From the NCBI GenBank assembly GCA_945787555.1, contig CALZJG010000024.1, positions 1-33,887 of the forward strand: a stretch of DNA of 33,887 nucleotides, written 5' to 3'. Numbering within the stretch: position 1 is the stretch's first letter; each line of letters starts with the position of its first letter. Positions 23,440 to 32,408 of the stretch are shown piece after piece. This DNA is from an uncultured Chromatiaceae bacterium (GTDB lineage Bacteria > Pseudomonadota > Gammaproteobacteria > DRLM01). The position numbers and the translations under genes were made by a program. The notes beneath the pieces were generated by a model that saw only the letters and a program-made list of their open reading frames with translations, made no database searches and was not told where the DNA came from.

Positions 23440-25181
23440 ACGCCCATCACGCCCCGCTGCGCCGCTTGCTGGCCTACGCCCTCGCGGATCGTCGCTTATG
23501 GCGGCAAGCCCTCGCCTTGCTGCTGCTCGCCACCGTAGCCGACGTAGCTGGGCCGTTGCTCATTAAGGTCTTCATCGACGATTACTTGGTGCCCGCGCAA
23601 TGGGTATGGGCGCCCATCGCTGCGCTCGCGTTGGGCTATGTGATCTTGCAACTTATCGCCGCCGGCGCTGGCTATCAACAAGCGCTGCGACTGAACGTCA
23701 TTGCGATGAACGCGGTGCAGACCTTGCGCGAGCAGGTCTATGCCAAAGTGGTGGATTTGCCGATTACCTATTTCGATCGCACCCCCACCGGCGGCATCAT
23801 CGCGCGCATCACCAACGACACCGAGGCGGTCAAGGAACTGTACGTCAATGTCATCGGTACTGTAGTGAAGAACAGCGTGCGCATCCTCGGCATCTTCATC
23901 GCCATGGCAGTGTTAGATGTACGTCTGATGCTGATCTGCGCCGTGATCGTTCCGATAGTCGTCGCACTCATGGTTTTCTATCAGCGCTGGAGCGGTCCGC
24001 GTTTCCATCGCGCCCGCGCCTTGCTGAGCGACATCAACGCGCGTTTGCACGAATCCCTCCAAGGCATGCGGGTCATACGCTTGTACGGGCAGGAAGTGCG
24101 TTTTCAACGCCAATTCACCGCGGTCACGGAGCAACACTATCAGGCAAGACTGGCTAATGTACGCCTCGATGCCCTACTATTGCGCCCCTGCGTAGACATG
24201 CTGCACATGCTCACCCTCGCCGCGCTGCTGTTTACTTTCGGCTTTCAATCCCTGGACGGCGTGGTGCAGATCGGCGTGCTGTATGCCTTCATCGCTTACC
24301 TGGGTCGTTTCGTCGAACCGGTGATCGAAATCACCCAGCGCCTCAATCTACTGCAGCAAGCGGTAGTGGCGGGCGAGCGCGTGTTCGAGTTATTGGACAC
24401 GCCCAACATTGAGCCGATGCGGCGCGCAGACCTGACGGCCCGCTCCGGGGGGGTACGCGCGGAGCAAGTAAGTTTCAGTTACGACGGCGAGCATGAGGTC
24501 CTATGCAATGTGTCGTTTGCCATCCCGCCAGGCGCTTTTTACGCGATTGTCGGCCATACCGGCAGCGGCAAGAGCACGCTGGCCAATCTGTTGTTGCGTT
24601 TCTACACCCCGCAACACGGCAAACTGCTCCTGGATGATCATCCCTTGCTGGATTATCCGGACGCAGCGCTGCGCCAAGCGGTCGGGGTAGTGGCGCAGGA
24701 GCCGTTCCTCTTCGCCGGCAGTGTGCGCCACAACATCACGCTGGGCGAGGATGTGGCGGAGGCTGACATCATCGCCACCGCCCACAGCACCGGTCTGCAC
24801 GAGCATGTGCAGCGCCTGCCGCAAGGATACGACACACCGCTGGACGAGCGCGGCGCCAATCTCTCCACCGGCCAACGCCAGCTACTGGCATTGACCCGCG
24901 CCCTAGTACGGCGGCCTAAGCTGCTGATCCTCGATGAAGCCACCGCTCATATCGACAGCCACAGCGAGATGCAAATCCAAGCCGCGTTGCAGGCCTTGCA
25001 CGGCGAGGTGACTTTGCTGGTCATCGCCCATCGCCTCTCCACCGTCGAGCGCGCCGACCGCATACTCGTCTTGCATCATGGCGAATTGGTGGAACAAGGC
25101 CACCACGGCGACTTGCTTACTCGTGCAGGTGTCTACCACCGGCTGTATCAGTTGCAAGCCTTGAGCGAGGCGTTGCCCTGA
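23436..25181 (+). CDS. mdlB: ABC exporter half-transporter, MdlB-like
   Basis: A 581-residue partner of the upstream gene, coupled by an ATGA overlap. Six TM helices precede the nucleotide-binding domain (about 340-575). Walker A GHTGSGKST is near 372-380 and Walker B LLILDEATAHID near 495 keeps the catalytic Glu, but the signature motif is LSTGQ instead of LSGGQ. The functional ATP site is therefore built from this domain's Walker motifs and the partner's LSGGQ, as in other heterodimeric exporters. The H-loop is IAHRLSTV. Substrate unknown. Confidence 0.92.
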   Translation: MNAHHAPLRRLLAYALADRRLWRQALALLLLATVADVAGPLLIKVFIDDYLVPAQWVWAPIAALALGYVILQLIAAGAGYQQALRLNVIAMNAVQTLREQVYAKVVDLPITYFDRTPTGGIIARITNDTEAVKELYVNVIGTVVKNSVRILGIFIAMAVLDVRLMLICAVIVPIVVALMVFYQRWSGPRFHRARALLSDINARLHESLQGMRVIRLYGQEVRFQRQFTAVTEQHYQARLANVRLDALLLRPCVDMLHMLTLAALLFTFGFQSLDGVVQIGVLYAFIAYLGRFVEPVIEITQRLNLLQQAVVAGERVFELLDTPNIEPMRRADLTARSGGVRAEQVSFSYDGEHEVLCNVSFAIPPGAFYAIVGHTGSGKSTLANLLLRFYTPQHGKLLLDDHPLLDYPDAALRQAVGVVAQEPFLFAGSVRHNITLGEDVAEADIIATAHSTGLHEHVQRLPQGYDTPLDERGANLSTGQRQLLALTRALVRRPKLLILDEATAHIDSHSEMQIQAALQALHGEVTLLVIAHRLSTVERADRILVLHHGELVEQGHHGDLLTRAGVYHRLYQLQALSEALP

Positions 25182-25328
25182 TAAGCTCAGCAGTCCAGCC
25201 CCTCTGATACAGATGGGTAAGTGAGACAACCACTTTCCTGCCTAGCCTTCCATCTCAAGAGGAGAGGGGTGCAGCAAGATCGATTTGGCTAAACCACTGG
25301 GTTGGCTTGCGCGTTAGTCATGACCCCT

Positions 25329-25342
25329 ACTCCCGCGGGAGT
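25329..25342. repeat. 14-bp perfect palindrome upstream of the lemA operon
   Basis: ACTCCCGCGGGAGT is a perfect palindrome about 130 bases before the lemA start at 25471, in the 289-base gap after the exporter. It could be an operator or part of a terminator for the exporter operon; no T-run follows. Confidence 0.4.
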
Positions 25343-25470
25343 GAATAGCCATTGCGTCTAGACTTCAAGACTTTGGCAATGTTAAGAAATCGTCTTGAAT
25401 CATCTGTCATTTGCAGCCACACGGCGGAGTATGCGAAGCTGGCGCCGCGTTTGATCGAGAGGAAGCGCCG

Positions 25471-26061
25471 ATGCGTTATCTACTGGCCACATTAATACTA
25501 TCTGCCACCTTGTCGCTGAGCGGTTGCGGCTACAACACACTGCAATCGACCGATGAGCAAATCAAGGCGAGCTGGGCCGAAGTGGTGAATCAATATCAGC
25601 GGCGTGCCGATCTGGTGCCCAATCTGGTCCAAACGGTGAAGGGTTACGCCGCCCATGAACGCGAAGTGCTGGGCGCGGTCACCGAGGCCCGCTCACGCAT
25701 CGGGCAGATCCAGATCACTCCTGAGATGCTGAGCGACCCCGAAGCATTCGCGCGCTTTCAGAATGCGCAGGGCCAACTCGGCTCCTCGTTATCGCGTTTG
25801 CTGGCGGTAGCGGAGAATTATCCGCAACTCAAGGCCGACGGCGTGTTCCGCGATTTGCAGGCGCAACTGGAGGGCACGGAGAACCGCATCACTGTGGCGC
25901 GCAACCGCTACATCAAATCGGTGCAGGAATTTAACGTCACTGTGCGTAGCTTCCCCAGCAACCTCACCGCCAAAATGTTCGGTTACGCGGTTAAACCCAC
26001 TTTCGCCGTGGAGGATGAAGAAGCCATTTCCAAGCCGCCCAAGGTTGACTTTGGCAGCTAA
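25471..26061 (+). CDS. LemA family lipoprotein
   Basis: A 196-residue LemA protein. The ATG follows GAGAGGAAG. It begins with a lipoprotein signal (lipobox LSGC, Cys19), unlike many LemA proteins that keep an uncleaved TM helix. The family core is clear: the helical bundle starting TDEQIKASWAEVVNQYQRRADLVPNLV, then VKGYAAHEREVLGAVTEAR, and AENYPQLKADGVFRDLQAQL, and ENRITVARNRYIKSVQEFN. Function in bacteria is not settled. It leads a four-gene operon with two TPM proteins and a HAD protein, the usual LemA/TPM context. Confidence 0.95.
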   Translation: MRYLLATLILSATLSLSGCGYNTLQSTDEQIKASWAEVVNQYQRRADLVPNLVQTVKGYAAHEREVLGAVTEARSRIGQIQITPEMLSDPEAFARFQNAQGQLGSSLSRLLAVAENYPQLKADGVFRDLQAQLEGTENRITVARNRYIKSVQEFNVTVRSFPSNLTAKMFGYAVKPTFAVEDEEAISKPPKVDFGS

Positions 26062-26080
26062 TTCGCTCTGACCCCCGGCC

Positions 26081-26914
26081 ATGATGCGCCTCGCCACGAC
26101 AATTTTCTGTACGCTGTTTCTCTGCGTCGCCCTGGTGCGCGCCGAAGTGCCGGTGCCGCCCTTTGAGGCTTACGTCACCGACCTGGCGCAAACACTCTCG
26201 ACTCAACAACGCACGGCGTTGGAAGAGGAATTGACTTCTTTCGCCGACCGCAGGGGTGCGCAAGTCGCCGTGCTGCTGGTGCTCACCACGCAACCCGAGA
26301 ACATCGAGCAATACGCGCTGCGCGTCGCCGAGCAATGGCGCTTGGGCCGCAATGGTGTGGATGACGGCGCGTTGCTGCTGGTCGCGATGGAGGATCGCGC
26401 GCTGCGTATCGAAGTGGGTTACGGCTTGGAAGGTGTGATACCCGATGCCATCGCTAAGCGCATCATCGAAGAGGTGATCGCTCCGCCATTCAAACGCGGA
26501 GATTATTACGCCGGCGTGCACGCCGGAACGCGGCAATTGCTGGCGTTGATCGAAGGCGAGCCGCTACCCGACTTCAATGCCAAGGCACCAGGCAACGCAA
26601 ACCTGGATCAGTTACTGCCGGTGATCATTATTTTCGGCATATTCGGCGGCATGGCCTTGCGCCATTTTTTCGGGCGTTTACCCGGCGCCGGTACGGCGGG
26701 CGGAATCGTCTCCCTGCTGGGCTGGTGGATCATGGGGTCGTTGCTGGCCGGGTTATTCATCGGCATGTTCGTGTTCCTCGCCACTTTCAACCAGGGTCGC
26801 GGCGGACGCTACCTGCCCGGCGGCAGCGGGCGCCGTGGCGGCTACGGTGGAGGCGGCTTCGGCGGCGGGCGCGGTGGCGGCTTCGGCGGCGGAGGCGCTT
26901 CGGGACGATGGTGA
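26081..26914 (+). CDS. TPM-domain (YgcG-like) membrane protein with Gly-rich tail
   Basis: A 277-residue protein: signal peptide (1-21), TPM domain (about 30-165), two TM segments (about 190-245), and a Gly/Arg-rich tail (246-277) ending in GGGASGRW. The TPM domain carries PFEAYVTDLAQTLS, RRGAQVAVLLVLTT, DDGALLLVAMEDRALRIEVGYGLEG and PPFKRGDYYAGVHAG, all family hallmarks. TPM proteins have been called phosphatases in plants; the bacterial role is unclear. It starts 20 bases after lemA and overlaps the next TPM gene by seven bases. LemA and TPM proteins are regularly paired, so a common membrane complex is likely. Confidence 0.93.
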   Translation: MMRLATTIFCTLFLCVALVRAEVPVPPFEAYVTDLAQTLSTQQRTALEEELTSFADRRGAQVAVLLVLTTQPENIEQYALRVAEQWRLGRNGVDDGALLLVAMEDRALRIEVGYGLEGVIPDAIAKRIIEEVIAPPFKRGDYYAGVHAGTRQLLALIEGEPLPDFNAKAPGNANLDQLLPVIIIFGIFGGMALRHFFGRLPGAGTAGGIVSLLGWWIMGSLLAGLFIGMFVFLATFNQGRGGRYLPGGSGRRGGYGGGGFGGGRGGGFGGGGASGRW

Positions 26915-27402
26915 AACGTTTGCTACGTCATTGGCTGGCGCCGCAACGCCAAGTCGAGCGCTGCTTTCCCCCTACGGCCTTGGTTGCCATCGAACAGGCC
27001 ATCCGCGCCAGCGAAACGCGCCACTTGGGTGAAATACGTTTCGTGGTCGAGTCCGCGCTCGGTAGCATTGAATTGCTGCGCGGCATGACGGCCAGAGAGC
27101 GTGCTTTGGAGGTGTTCTCGCAGTTGCGCGTGTGGGACACCGAGCACAACAATGGCGTATTGATTTTTCTGTTGCTCGCCGACCGCGAGGTGGAAATTAT
27201 CGCCGATCGCGGCATTGATACGCATGTGAGCGAAATAGAGTGGGCACGCATCTGCCATGAGATGGAAGGCCATTTTGCGCGCGGTGATCATTTGGCCGGC
27301 ATACTCGCCGGCATCCATGGCGTCGAGATGCATTTGCTGCGACACTATCCCGCCAGCGGTGCCAATCTCAATGAATTGACGGACCAACCCACGGTTCTAT
27401 GA
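26908..27402 (+). CDS. TPM-domain protein without membrane anchor
   Basis: A 164-residue protein consisting of one TPM domain (about 20-150): TRHLGEIRFVVESAL, NNGVLIFLLLADREVEIIADRGI, CHEMEGHFARGDHLAG. It has no signal peptide or TM segment, so it is probably cytosolic or sits on the inner face of the membrane, in contrast to its neighbour. The ATG at 26908 overlaps the previous gene by seven bases, and its own stop overlaps the HAD gene by four (ATGA). Function unknown. Confidence 0.9.
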   Translation: MVKRLLRHWLAPQRQVERCFPPTALVAIEQAIRASETRHLGEIRFVVESALGSIELLRGMTARERALEVFSQLRVWDTEHNNGVLIFLLLADREVEIIADRGIDTHVSEIEWARICHEMEGHFARGDHLAGILAGIHGVEMHLLRHYPASGANLNELTDQPTVL

Positions 27403-28247
27403 TGCAAGACATTCCTCTCATCACCCCCGCCAGGCTGCTGGAGCGTTACGACACGCTGTTGCTCGACGCCTATGGCGTGTTGGTACACGGTGGCGGTGCC
27501 CTGCCTGGCGCGGTGGAGCTCATCGGCACCCTTAACCGCAGCGACAAATCTTATTTTCTTCTCACTAACGGCGCGGCGCGCTTGCCCGTGCATAGCGCCG
27601 TGCATTACCGCCGCTTCGGTTTGGAATTACCCGCCGAGCGCATCATCACCTCCGGCAGTTTGATCGCGCCGCATTTCGCCGCGCAGAATTTACACGGCGC
27701 GCGCTGCATGGTGTTGGGCACAGAAGACAGCTGCCGTTATGTCAGTGAGGCCGGTGGTGAAGTGGTGAGCAGCAGCGATGACTTTGAAGTGCTGGTGGTA
27801 GCCGATCAATCAGGCTTTTCTTATCTTGAAACCCTCGACGCGGTATTAAGCACGCTCTATGCGAGACTCGATCGCGGCGATGACATAACACTCATCCTCA
27901 CTAATCCTGATTTGATCTATCCCAAAGGTGTGCACGCTTACGGGTACACCGCCGGCGCCATCGCGCTCTTGATCGAAGCGGCGCTGGGCTTGCGTTATCC
28001 ACAGCGCGAAGAACTGCACTTCACGCGCCTGGGCAAGCCGCATCGCGCCATGTTCGAGGAAGCGCGCCGGCGTGCCGGATCCGGTCGCTTGGTAATGATC
28101 GGCGATCAGTTGGAAACCGACATCCGCGGCGCGCGGGATTACGGCCTTGATTCGGTACTCATCACCGCTGGCGTGTCCGGCACGGCCGCCCTACGCGCCG
28201 TTGGCGCTCCGCAGCCCACCTATTGCATGGACACCCTCGCCGGCTGA
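27399..28247 (+). CDS. HAD-superfamily hydrolase, NagD/IIA-like
   Basis: A 282-residue phosphatase-like protein of HAD subfamily IIA. Motif I is LLLDAYGVLVHGG with nucleophile Asp23; the usual Asp at +2 is Tyr25. Motif II FLLTNGAA, motif III Lys in LGKPHRAMFEEA, motif IV MIGDQLETDIRGARDYG are all present. The cap domain lies between about residues 75 and 200. The start may be either ATG of ATGATG at 27399. It is translationally coupled to the TPM gene. Substrate unknown. The +2 Tyr means general acid catalysis may be weak or different; related DxW-type HAD proteins exist. Confidence 0.9.
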   Translation: MMQDIPLITPARLLERYDTLLLDAYGVLVHGGGALPGAVELIGTLNRSDKSYFLLTNGAARLPVHSAVHYRRFGLELPAERIITSGSLIAPHFAAQNLHGARCMVLGTEDSCRYVSEAGGEVVSSSDDFEVLVVADQSGFSYLETLDAVLSTLYARLDRGDDITLILTNPDLIYPKGVHAYGYTAGAIALLIEAALGLRYPQREELHFTRLGKPHRAMFEEARRRAGSGRLVMIGDQLETDIRGARDYGLDSVLITAGVSGTAALRAVGAPQPTYCMDTLAG

Positions 28248-28299
28248 CCGCGCTCCGGCTTTTGTGGCACCATACCCCGAACAGTACAAGGGGGGGACC

Positions 28300-28956
28300 A
28301 TGAAAGCTGGCGAGAAATTTGTGATGCGAGCAGCAGTAGTGGTGATGATCGGCATAATTGGATTCGCGGCCTACATGGAAATGGGCAGCCGCAGCAAGGC
28401 CCCGGAAGATCGTGCCGCGCAAATGATGGAAATGAACGCCCCCGCGGCGGCGATGATGCTGATCCCCAAGGGCACCACCCCCGCCTCCCTGCCCGAGTCG
28501 CAGTCCGCCGGCGCACTGGCCCTGGCCAAATATTGCGCGCGCTGCCACGACCTGCCCACTCCCACCATGCATGCCACCCAGGATTGGCCCGTGGTCCTCG
28601 AACGCATGCACGGCTACATAAGAACACGCCGTGGCGGCATGATGGGGGCCGTGATCATGCCGTCCGACAGAGACTGGCAAGATCTACACCAGTATCTCGG
28701 CGTACACGGCCAAAAAGCGGCCGATACCGCCCAACTCGCGGAACTCAACACGTCCGAGGGCCGCGTCTTCAAGAGCAACTGCTCGCGCTGCCATGCCGCA
28801 CCCGACCCGGCGCAACATGCCGCTGATGAGTGGCCCAGCGTGGTTGAGCGTATGAAAAAGAACATGCTGAACGCCGGCAAGCCGGTTCCCGATGACGACA
28901 CCACCAAAACCATTATCTCGTTCTTGAAAAAGCACAGCGCTGCGGAAACGCGTTAA
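28300..28956 (+). CDS. Membrane-anchored diheme cytochrome c
   Basis: A 218-residue protein with an N-terminal TM anchor or signal (about 9-27), a Met/Ala-rich linker (37-55), and two c-type heme motifs, CARCH (79-83) and CSRCH (161-165). The two halves resemble each other (CxxCH, then W-P-x-VVxRM, then a C-terminal helix), indicating an internal duplication. Met residues after each heme motif, such as Met120 and Met189, could be axial ligands. It would carry electrons in the periplasm. A poly-G run lies just before the ATG at 28300. It precedes the beta-propeller gene by 83 bases on the same strand; a shared pathway is a guess. Confidence 0.9.
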   Translation: MKAGEKFVMRAAVVVMIGIIGFAAYMEMGSRSKAPEDRAAQMMEMNAPAAAMMLIPKGTTPASLPESQSAGALALAKYCARCHDLPTPTMHATQDWPVVLERMHGYIRTRRGGMMGAVIMPSDRDWQDLHQYLGVHGQKAADTAQLAELNTSEGRVFKSNCSRCHAAPDPAQHAADEWPSVVERMKKNMLNAGKPVPDDDTTKTIISFLKKHSAAETR

Positions 28957-29039
28957 ATAAAGGCCGCCTGCCTGCCCAGACGGACTCCGGCTCGAACTAT
29001 ACCAATAATGATCGGTCTCAATCTGGGGGGGTTCGTACA

Positions 29040-30164
29040 ATGCCTGTGCGCCTCGCAACATTGTCAGCAATACTGTTATGCCTCGGTTTCAACCTTGGGT
29101 TACAAGGCGGCGAAGCTAAGAAGCCGGCGCGCTTTTTGTACAGCGCCAATCTCTACGACAACACCCTATCGATACACGCCGCCGACCCCTCAAGCGGGGA
29201 ATTGACCGCGCTGCGCAATATTCCTACAGACTTGGGCCCACGCGCTCTCGCCATTCATCCCACGGGCGCCTATCTCTATGTCACCCATCTACATGCCGAC
29301 ACGGTGGCGCTGTACACGATCGACAAAAGGACAGGCGAACTCACCCACCAACCACCCGACACCCCTACTCTCGCCATTCCTGAAGCCCTGGCAGTGACCC
29401 CGGATGGGCGTTACTTGTACGTCACCAATGCCTACCAGGACAATGTGAGCGCCTATCGCATCACCGCGGAGGGGCGTTTGACGGAGATCGGGCATTACCC
29501 CACCGGCGACTATCCCTTGGCGATTACTATCGAGCCTTGCGGCCGCTACGCCTATGTCGCCAATTATCTCTCCGACAATGCCTCGGTGTTTGCCATCGAC
29601 GCTACTACGGGGGAACTGCGCCTGTTGGAGACAATCAGGACCGGCACCAATCCCAGCGCCATCGCAGTAGAGCAGCGCGGCCATTACGCCTACGTCGCCA
29701 ACGGGATCTCCAGCACCATTTCCGCCTATCGCATCGAACTCGGTATAGGCACATTGACGCCCATAGCGGAATACGCCGCGCCGAGATATCCCTACGCGCT
29801 GGTGCTGGCGCCCTCCAATCGATATCTGTACAGCGCCAACTTCGGCACCGATGACGTGTCGGTGTTCACGGTGAATGAAAGCAATGGCACGCTGGAGTAC
29901 GTGATGAGCAGTGCCGCCGATGTCGGCCCGTTCTCTGTGAGCGTGGACAAGCAAGGACGCTACCTTTACACCGCCAATGTGCGCGGCAACAGCATTTCTA
30001 GCTACGAGATCAAGAATAACGGCGCGAGCCTCCATCTACGACACAGTATGCCGACCCGTTTCGGCGCCGCCGCGGTAGTGCTGTATGACACCTCATCACA
30101 AGCCTCACTTCATATCGGTTGCGATGATCCGTCGCAAGGTGTTCAGACATTTTCGGAACGATGA
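29040..30164 (+). CDS. Exported seven-bladed beta-propeller protein (lactonase/YVTN family)
   Basis: A 374-residue protein with a signal peptide (about 1-26) and about seven repeats of roughly 45-50 residues with the pattern GxYLYVxNxxxDxVSxYxID..TGxL, for example RYLYVTNAYQDNVSAYRI, RYAYVANYLSDNASVFAID and RYLYSANFGTDDVSVFTV. This is the lactonase/YVTN-type propeller fold. No lactonase catalytic residues can be assigned, so it may be a binding or scaffold protein. A GGGGGGG run lies 11-17 bases before the ATG. It follows the diheme cytochrome. Confidence 0.88.
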   Translation: MPVRLATLSAILLCLGFNLGLQGGEAKKPARFLYSANLYDNTLSIHAADPSSGELTALRNIPTDLGPRALAIHPTGAYLYVTHLHADTVALYTIDKRTGELTHQPPDTPTLAIPEALAVTPDGRYLYVTNAYQDNVSAYRITAEGRLTEIGHYPTGDYPLAITIEPCGRYAYVANYLSDNASVFAIDATTGELRLLETIRTGTNPSAIAVEQRGHYAYVANGISSTISAYRIELGIGTLTPIAEYAAPRYPYALVLAPSNRYLYSANFGTDDVSVFTVNESNGTLEYVMSSAADVGPFSVSVDKQGRYLYTANVRGNSISSYEIKNNGASLHLRHSMPTRFGAAAVVLYDTSSQASLHIGCDDPSQGVQTFSER

Positions 30165-30270
30165 TTCACGCCCGCTATCCACGGCGGCAAGAAATGGCGG
30201 AAATTAACGACAGCAAAAAAGCGTGACACTCCCAACTGCCCGCTGGACGCGCTGCTTACGCCAGCCGCGA

Positions 30271-30728
30271 CTATGCCAACGTGGTGAACGCGTTTCCGCC
30301 ACTCGTGTCCGGAATCATACTCACCTCAAGTACAGTGACCGCCGGAAGCTCGCGTGATGGTCTTCCGTCTCACTGGTGGCCCCGTGGGGGTTGAAGTTCC
30401 ACTGCTGCCGCACGATGTCCTGGAGCGACTTTCCTCCATCCGGTGACCAACGCAAGACATACTCTTGCGCGCGGTCGGTGCGGGTCTCCACGAAGTTGAG
30501 CCAGATTCGCCGGCGCCGCTGCGGATTGGCAAAGAGCCGCCGAATCGTCTGCTGTCCCGGCCCTGCGGCACGCCACCCCAAGGCCTGACTAGGCAGCAAC
30601 GCAGATTCAATGGGATGAGCGGCGTCCTCCGAGGCGATTTCCACCTCCGCAAGCCCCTCCATGTTCAACCAGTCCTGGTCAGGAGCTGCGCTATCTTGCT
30701 GAACTGGCGTAATGATTCGCTTGCGCAT
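30271..30728 (-). pseudogene. Frameshifted small gene of unknown family (beta-sandwich-like)
   Basis: An intact start with GGGAGG seven bases before the ATG at 30728 opens a frame that ends at 30321 (135 residues). From about residue 125, near 30350-30354, the coding sense continues in another frame: it reads ELPAVTVLEVSMIPDTSGGN and then AFTTLA before a stop at 30271-30273. A single lost base explains this. The restored product would have about 152 residues. The sequence (SEDAAHPIESALL, RIWLNFVETRTDRAQEYVLRWS, QQWNFNPHGAT) reminds me of a small conserved beta-sandwich, possibly galactose-binding-like, protein family, which I cannot name. A sequencing error is equally possible. Confidence 0.7.
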
Positions 30729-31219
30729 CGGTGTACCTCCCGTTCAAATCAGAGCTATCTGATAAAGCCCGCTCGAATCGCCCCGGCGATTATCCCGGAA
30801 GGGAGTGTCGTATCAGCCGGCCACCCCATCTAGTTTCTGCGGTCTCCATTTTTTCTTTAAGATTGCGTCTGTTATCTCGGCCTGGGGCCGCCGTGGACCA
30901 TACGGGGAGAGGTTTTCACTCGCGGAGGGGCAATTATTCAGGCGCTGATTTCCAAATATAATGATAAAGTCTCGATAAGATCGCTTGTCTGCCCTCGGCG
31001 AGGAGTAATCACTTTGGGCGTGTGCTTGCTTACCTTATGAAAGTCGGCTATTTTTCACCTGAAATTTGGCTGTTGTTGCCTCGCAATAGCGCGTGAAGAT
31101 TCGCAAGTTCAACGCTGCAGTAGGGACGTGTTCAGCTCGGCCGCGCCCTGCGCGTTATCTGACTTGGGTGATGACGGAAAACTGCACGACTAAAACAAGA
31201 ACAACTGGAATCATCACCA
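30729..31219. other. Divergent intergenic region, about 490 bases
   Basis: No supported gene. The sequence is mixed in composition with a T-rich patch near 30848-30856. It must contain promoters for the frameshifted gene (minus) and the coiled-coil protein (plus), but I see no convincing hexamer pairs. Confidence 0.4.
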
Positions 31220-31921
31220 ATGCCCCAAACAAACGTACCATCTTTAGTGCAACCGAAACCGACGCCGTCACCGGAAGTGCAGTCGTTCCCCGAGACTAGC
31301 AAGCGCCAGACCCAGGACGCAAGACGCTCCTATCGCCGCAAAAGAAGGTCCAAAACTCTTGCCGCCGCACTGGTGCTCAGCCTAATTGCATTGTTGCTGA
31401 GCATTCTAATTTCGACACTTTATGTCTCCAGAGCCTCGAATGAAATCGACGGCACCTTGTTGCAGGCACGAAAATTAGAAAGAGATCTGGAACTGGCACA
31501 GGAGCAATTGGCGAAAATGCGGCAAGATTTGGCCGTCCTGGTTCAGAAGCGGATCCCCCAGCTGCGGCCGATGGTATTTGATGAGGCCGTGCCCGCTTCC
31601 GAATCTTTCGTTCGCAACATCATCTTTACCTTGGTGGGCGTTGGCGAGAAGAGAACCATTGAATACCGCACAGTCGTTAGCAATGACTCGCTATCCGAAG
31701 TGAAGCCACATATTCGCATCATGCTTTTTGATGAAGTGGGGATACAAATCGGGTCAGCAGATATCAAGGATGCCGGCGTTCCGGAGGCTATTTCTTTGGA
31801 TCCCGGGGAGACCCGGTCTTATTCCGCGGCGATAGAATTTGATACCGATGCGCAACCCCATTATTTCATGTTGGCTGTCAAGGAACCTGAGGCATTCCTG
31901 CCCGGTCTGCGGCAGGATTAG
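31220..31921 (+). CDS. Membrane-anchored coiled-coil protein with C-terminal beta domain, unknown function
   Basis: A 233-residue type II membrane protein. Residues 1-45 are a Pro/Thr-rich then strongly basic cytoplasmic segment (RRSYRRKRRSK), residues 46-69 a TM helix (AAALVLSLIALLLSILISTLYV), residues 72-110 a coiled coil (EIDGTLLQARKLERDLELAQEQLAKMRQDL written in two parts: up to KLERD, then LELAQ onward), and residues 115-233 a beta-rich periplasmic domain ending FMLAVKEPEAFLPG. The beta domain (YRTVVSNDSLSEVKPHIRIMLFD) resembles FxLYD-like Ig folds. No family is certain. It stands alone between two gene-poor stretches. Confidence 0.75.
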   Translation: MPQTNVPSLVQPKPTPSPEVQSFPETSKRQTQDARRSYRRKRRSKTLAAALVLSLIALLLSILISTLYVSRASNEIDGTLLQARKLERDLELAQEQLAKMRQDLAVLVQKRIPQLRPMVFDEAVPASESFVRNIIFTLVGVGEKRTIEYRTVVSNDSLSEVKPHIRIMLFDEVGIQIGSADIKDAGVPEAISLDPGETRSYSAAIEFDTDAQPHYFMLAVKEPEAFLPGLRQD

Positions 31922-32408
31922 GCGACAGATTGGCAGACCAGTGCTTTATTACTAGTCATTGCAGTTCAACTAGCTACCTCGCCCACCGGAACAGGGTTGT
32001 TGAAGGGGGTAATATCAGAACGGATGCTCAGTAAGAGGAGGATACCAGGACTTGCGATCACACGACCCCATGATGCCGTGGGCATGGCACCGCCAGTCAA
32101 ACCGCTCCTATATCTGGCCGAACACTGCCAACCACGCTTCGTTACTTGCATCGTGTAGCTAGCTCCCCCGACTCTCTCCCCGGGACAGGACGCCGTATAC
32201 GCACGCTGCCCGTTTCAGTCTTTGCGATCACACCGTCTTCCATAATTTGCTCAGATTGGTCGTACCGCAAGACCGGCACCGATCTCTACGCGATTTTCCA
32301 CACTACGGCGCAGCATCTCGCTCGTGGACCGCCACTACACCACGCACGCTGCGCTAGTCTCGCGGCACTCGCCCGGATTATGTTAGCGCACCCTAAAGGG
32401 CACGATCA
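31922..32408. other. Intergenic region, about 490 bases, no supported gene
   Basis: Short open frames on both strands lack ribosome binding sites and motifs. Minus-strand frames downstream of nrdJ (for example 31966-32151) look coding-like only in part. Possibly decayed coding DNA. Confidence 0.4.

Noticed and set aside
31966..32151. A 61-codon minus-strand frame
   Set aside because: No family, no ribosome binding site; cannot be told from chance.
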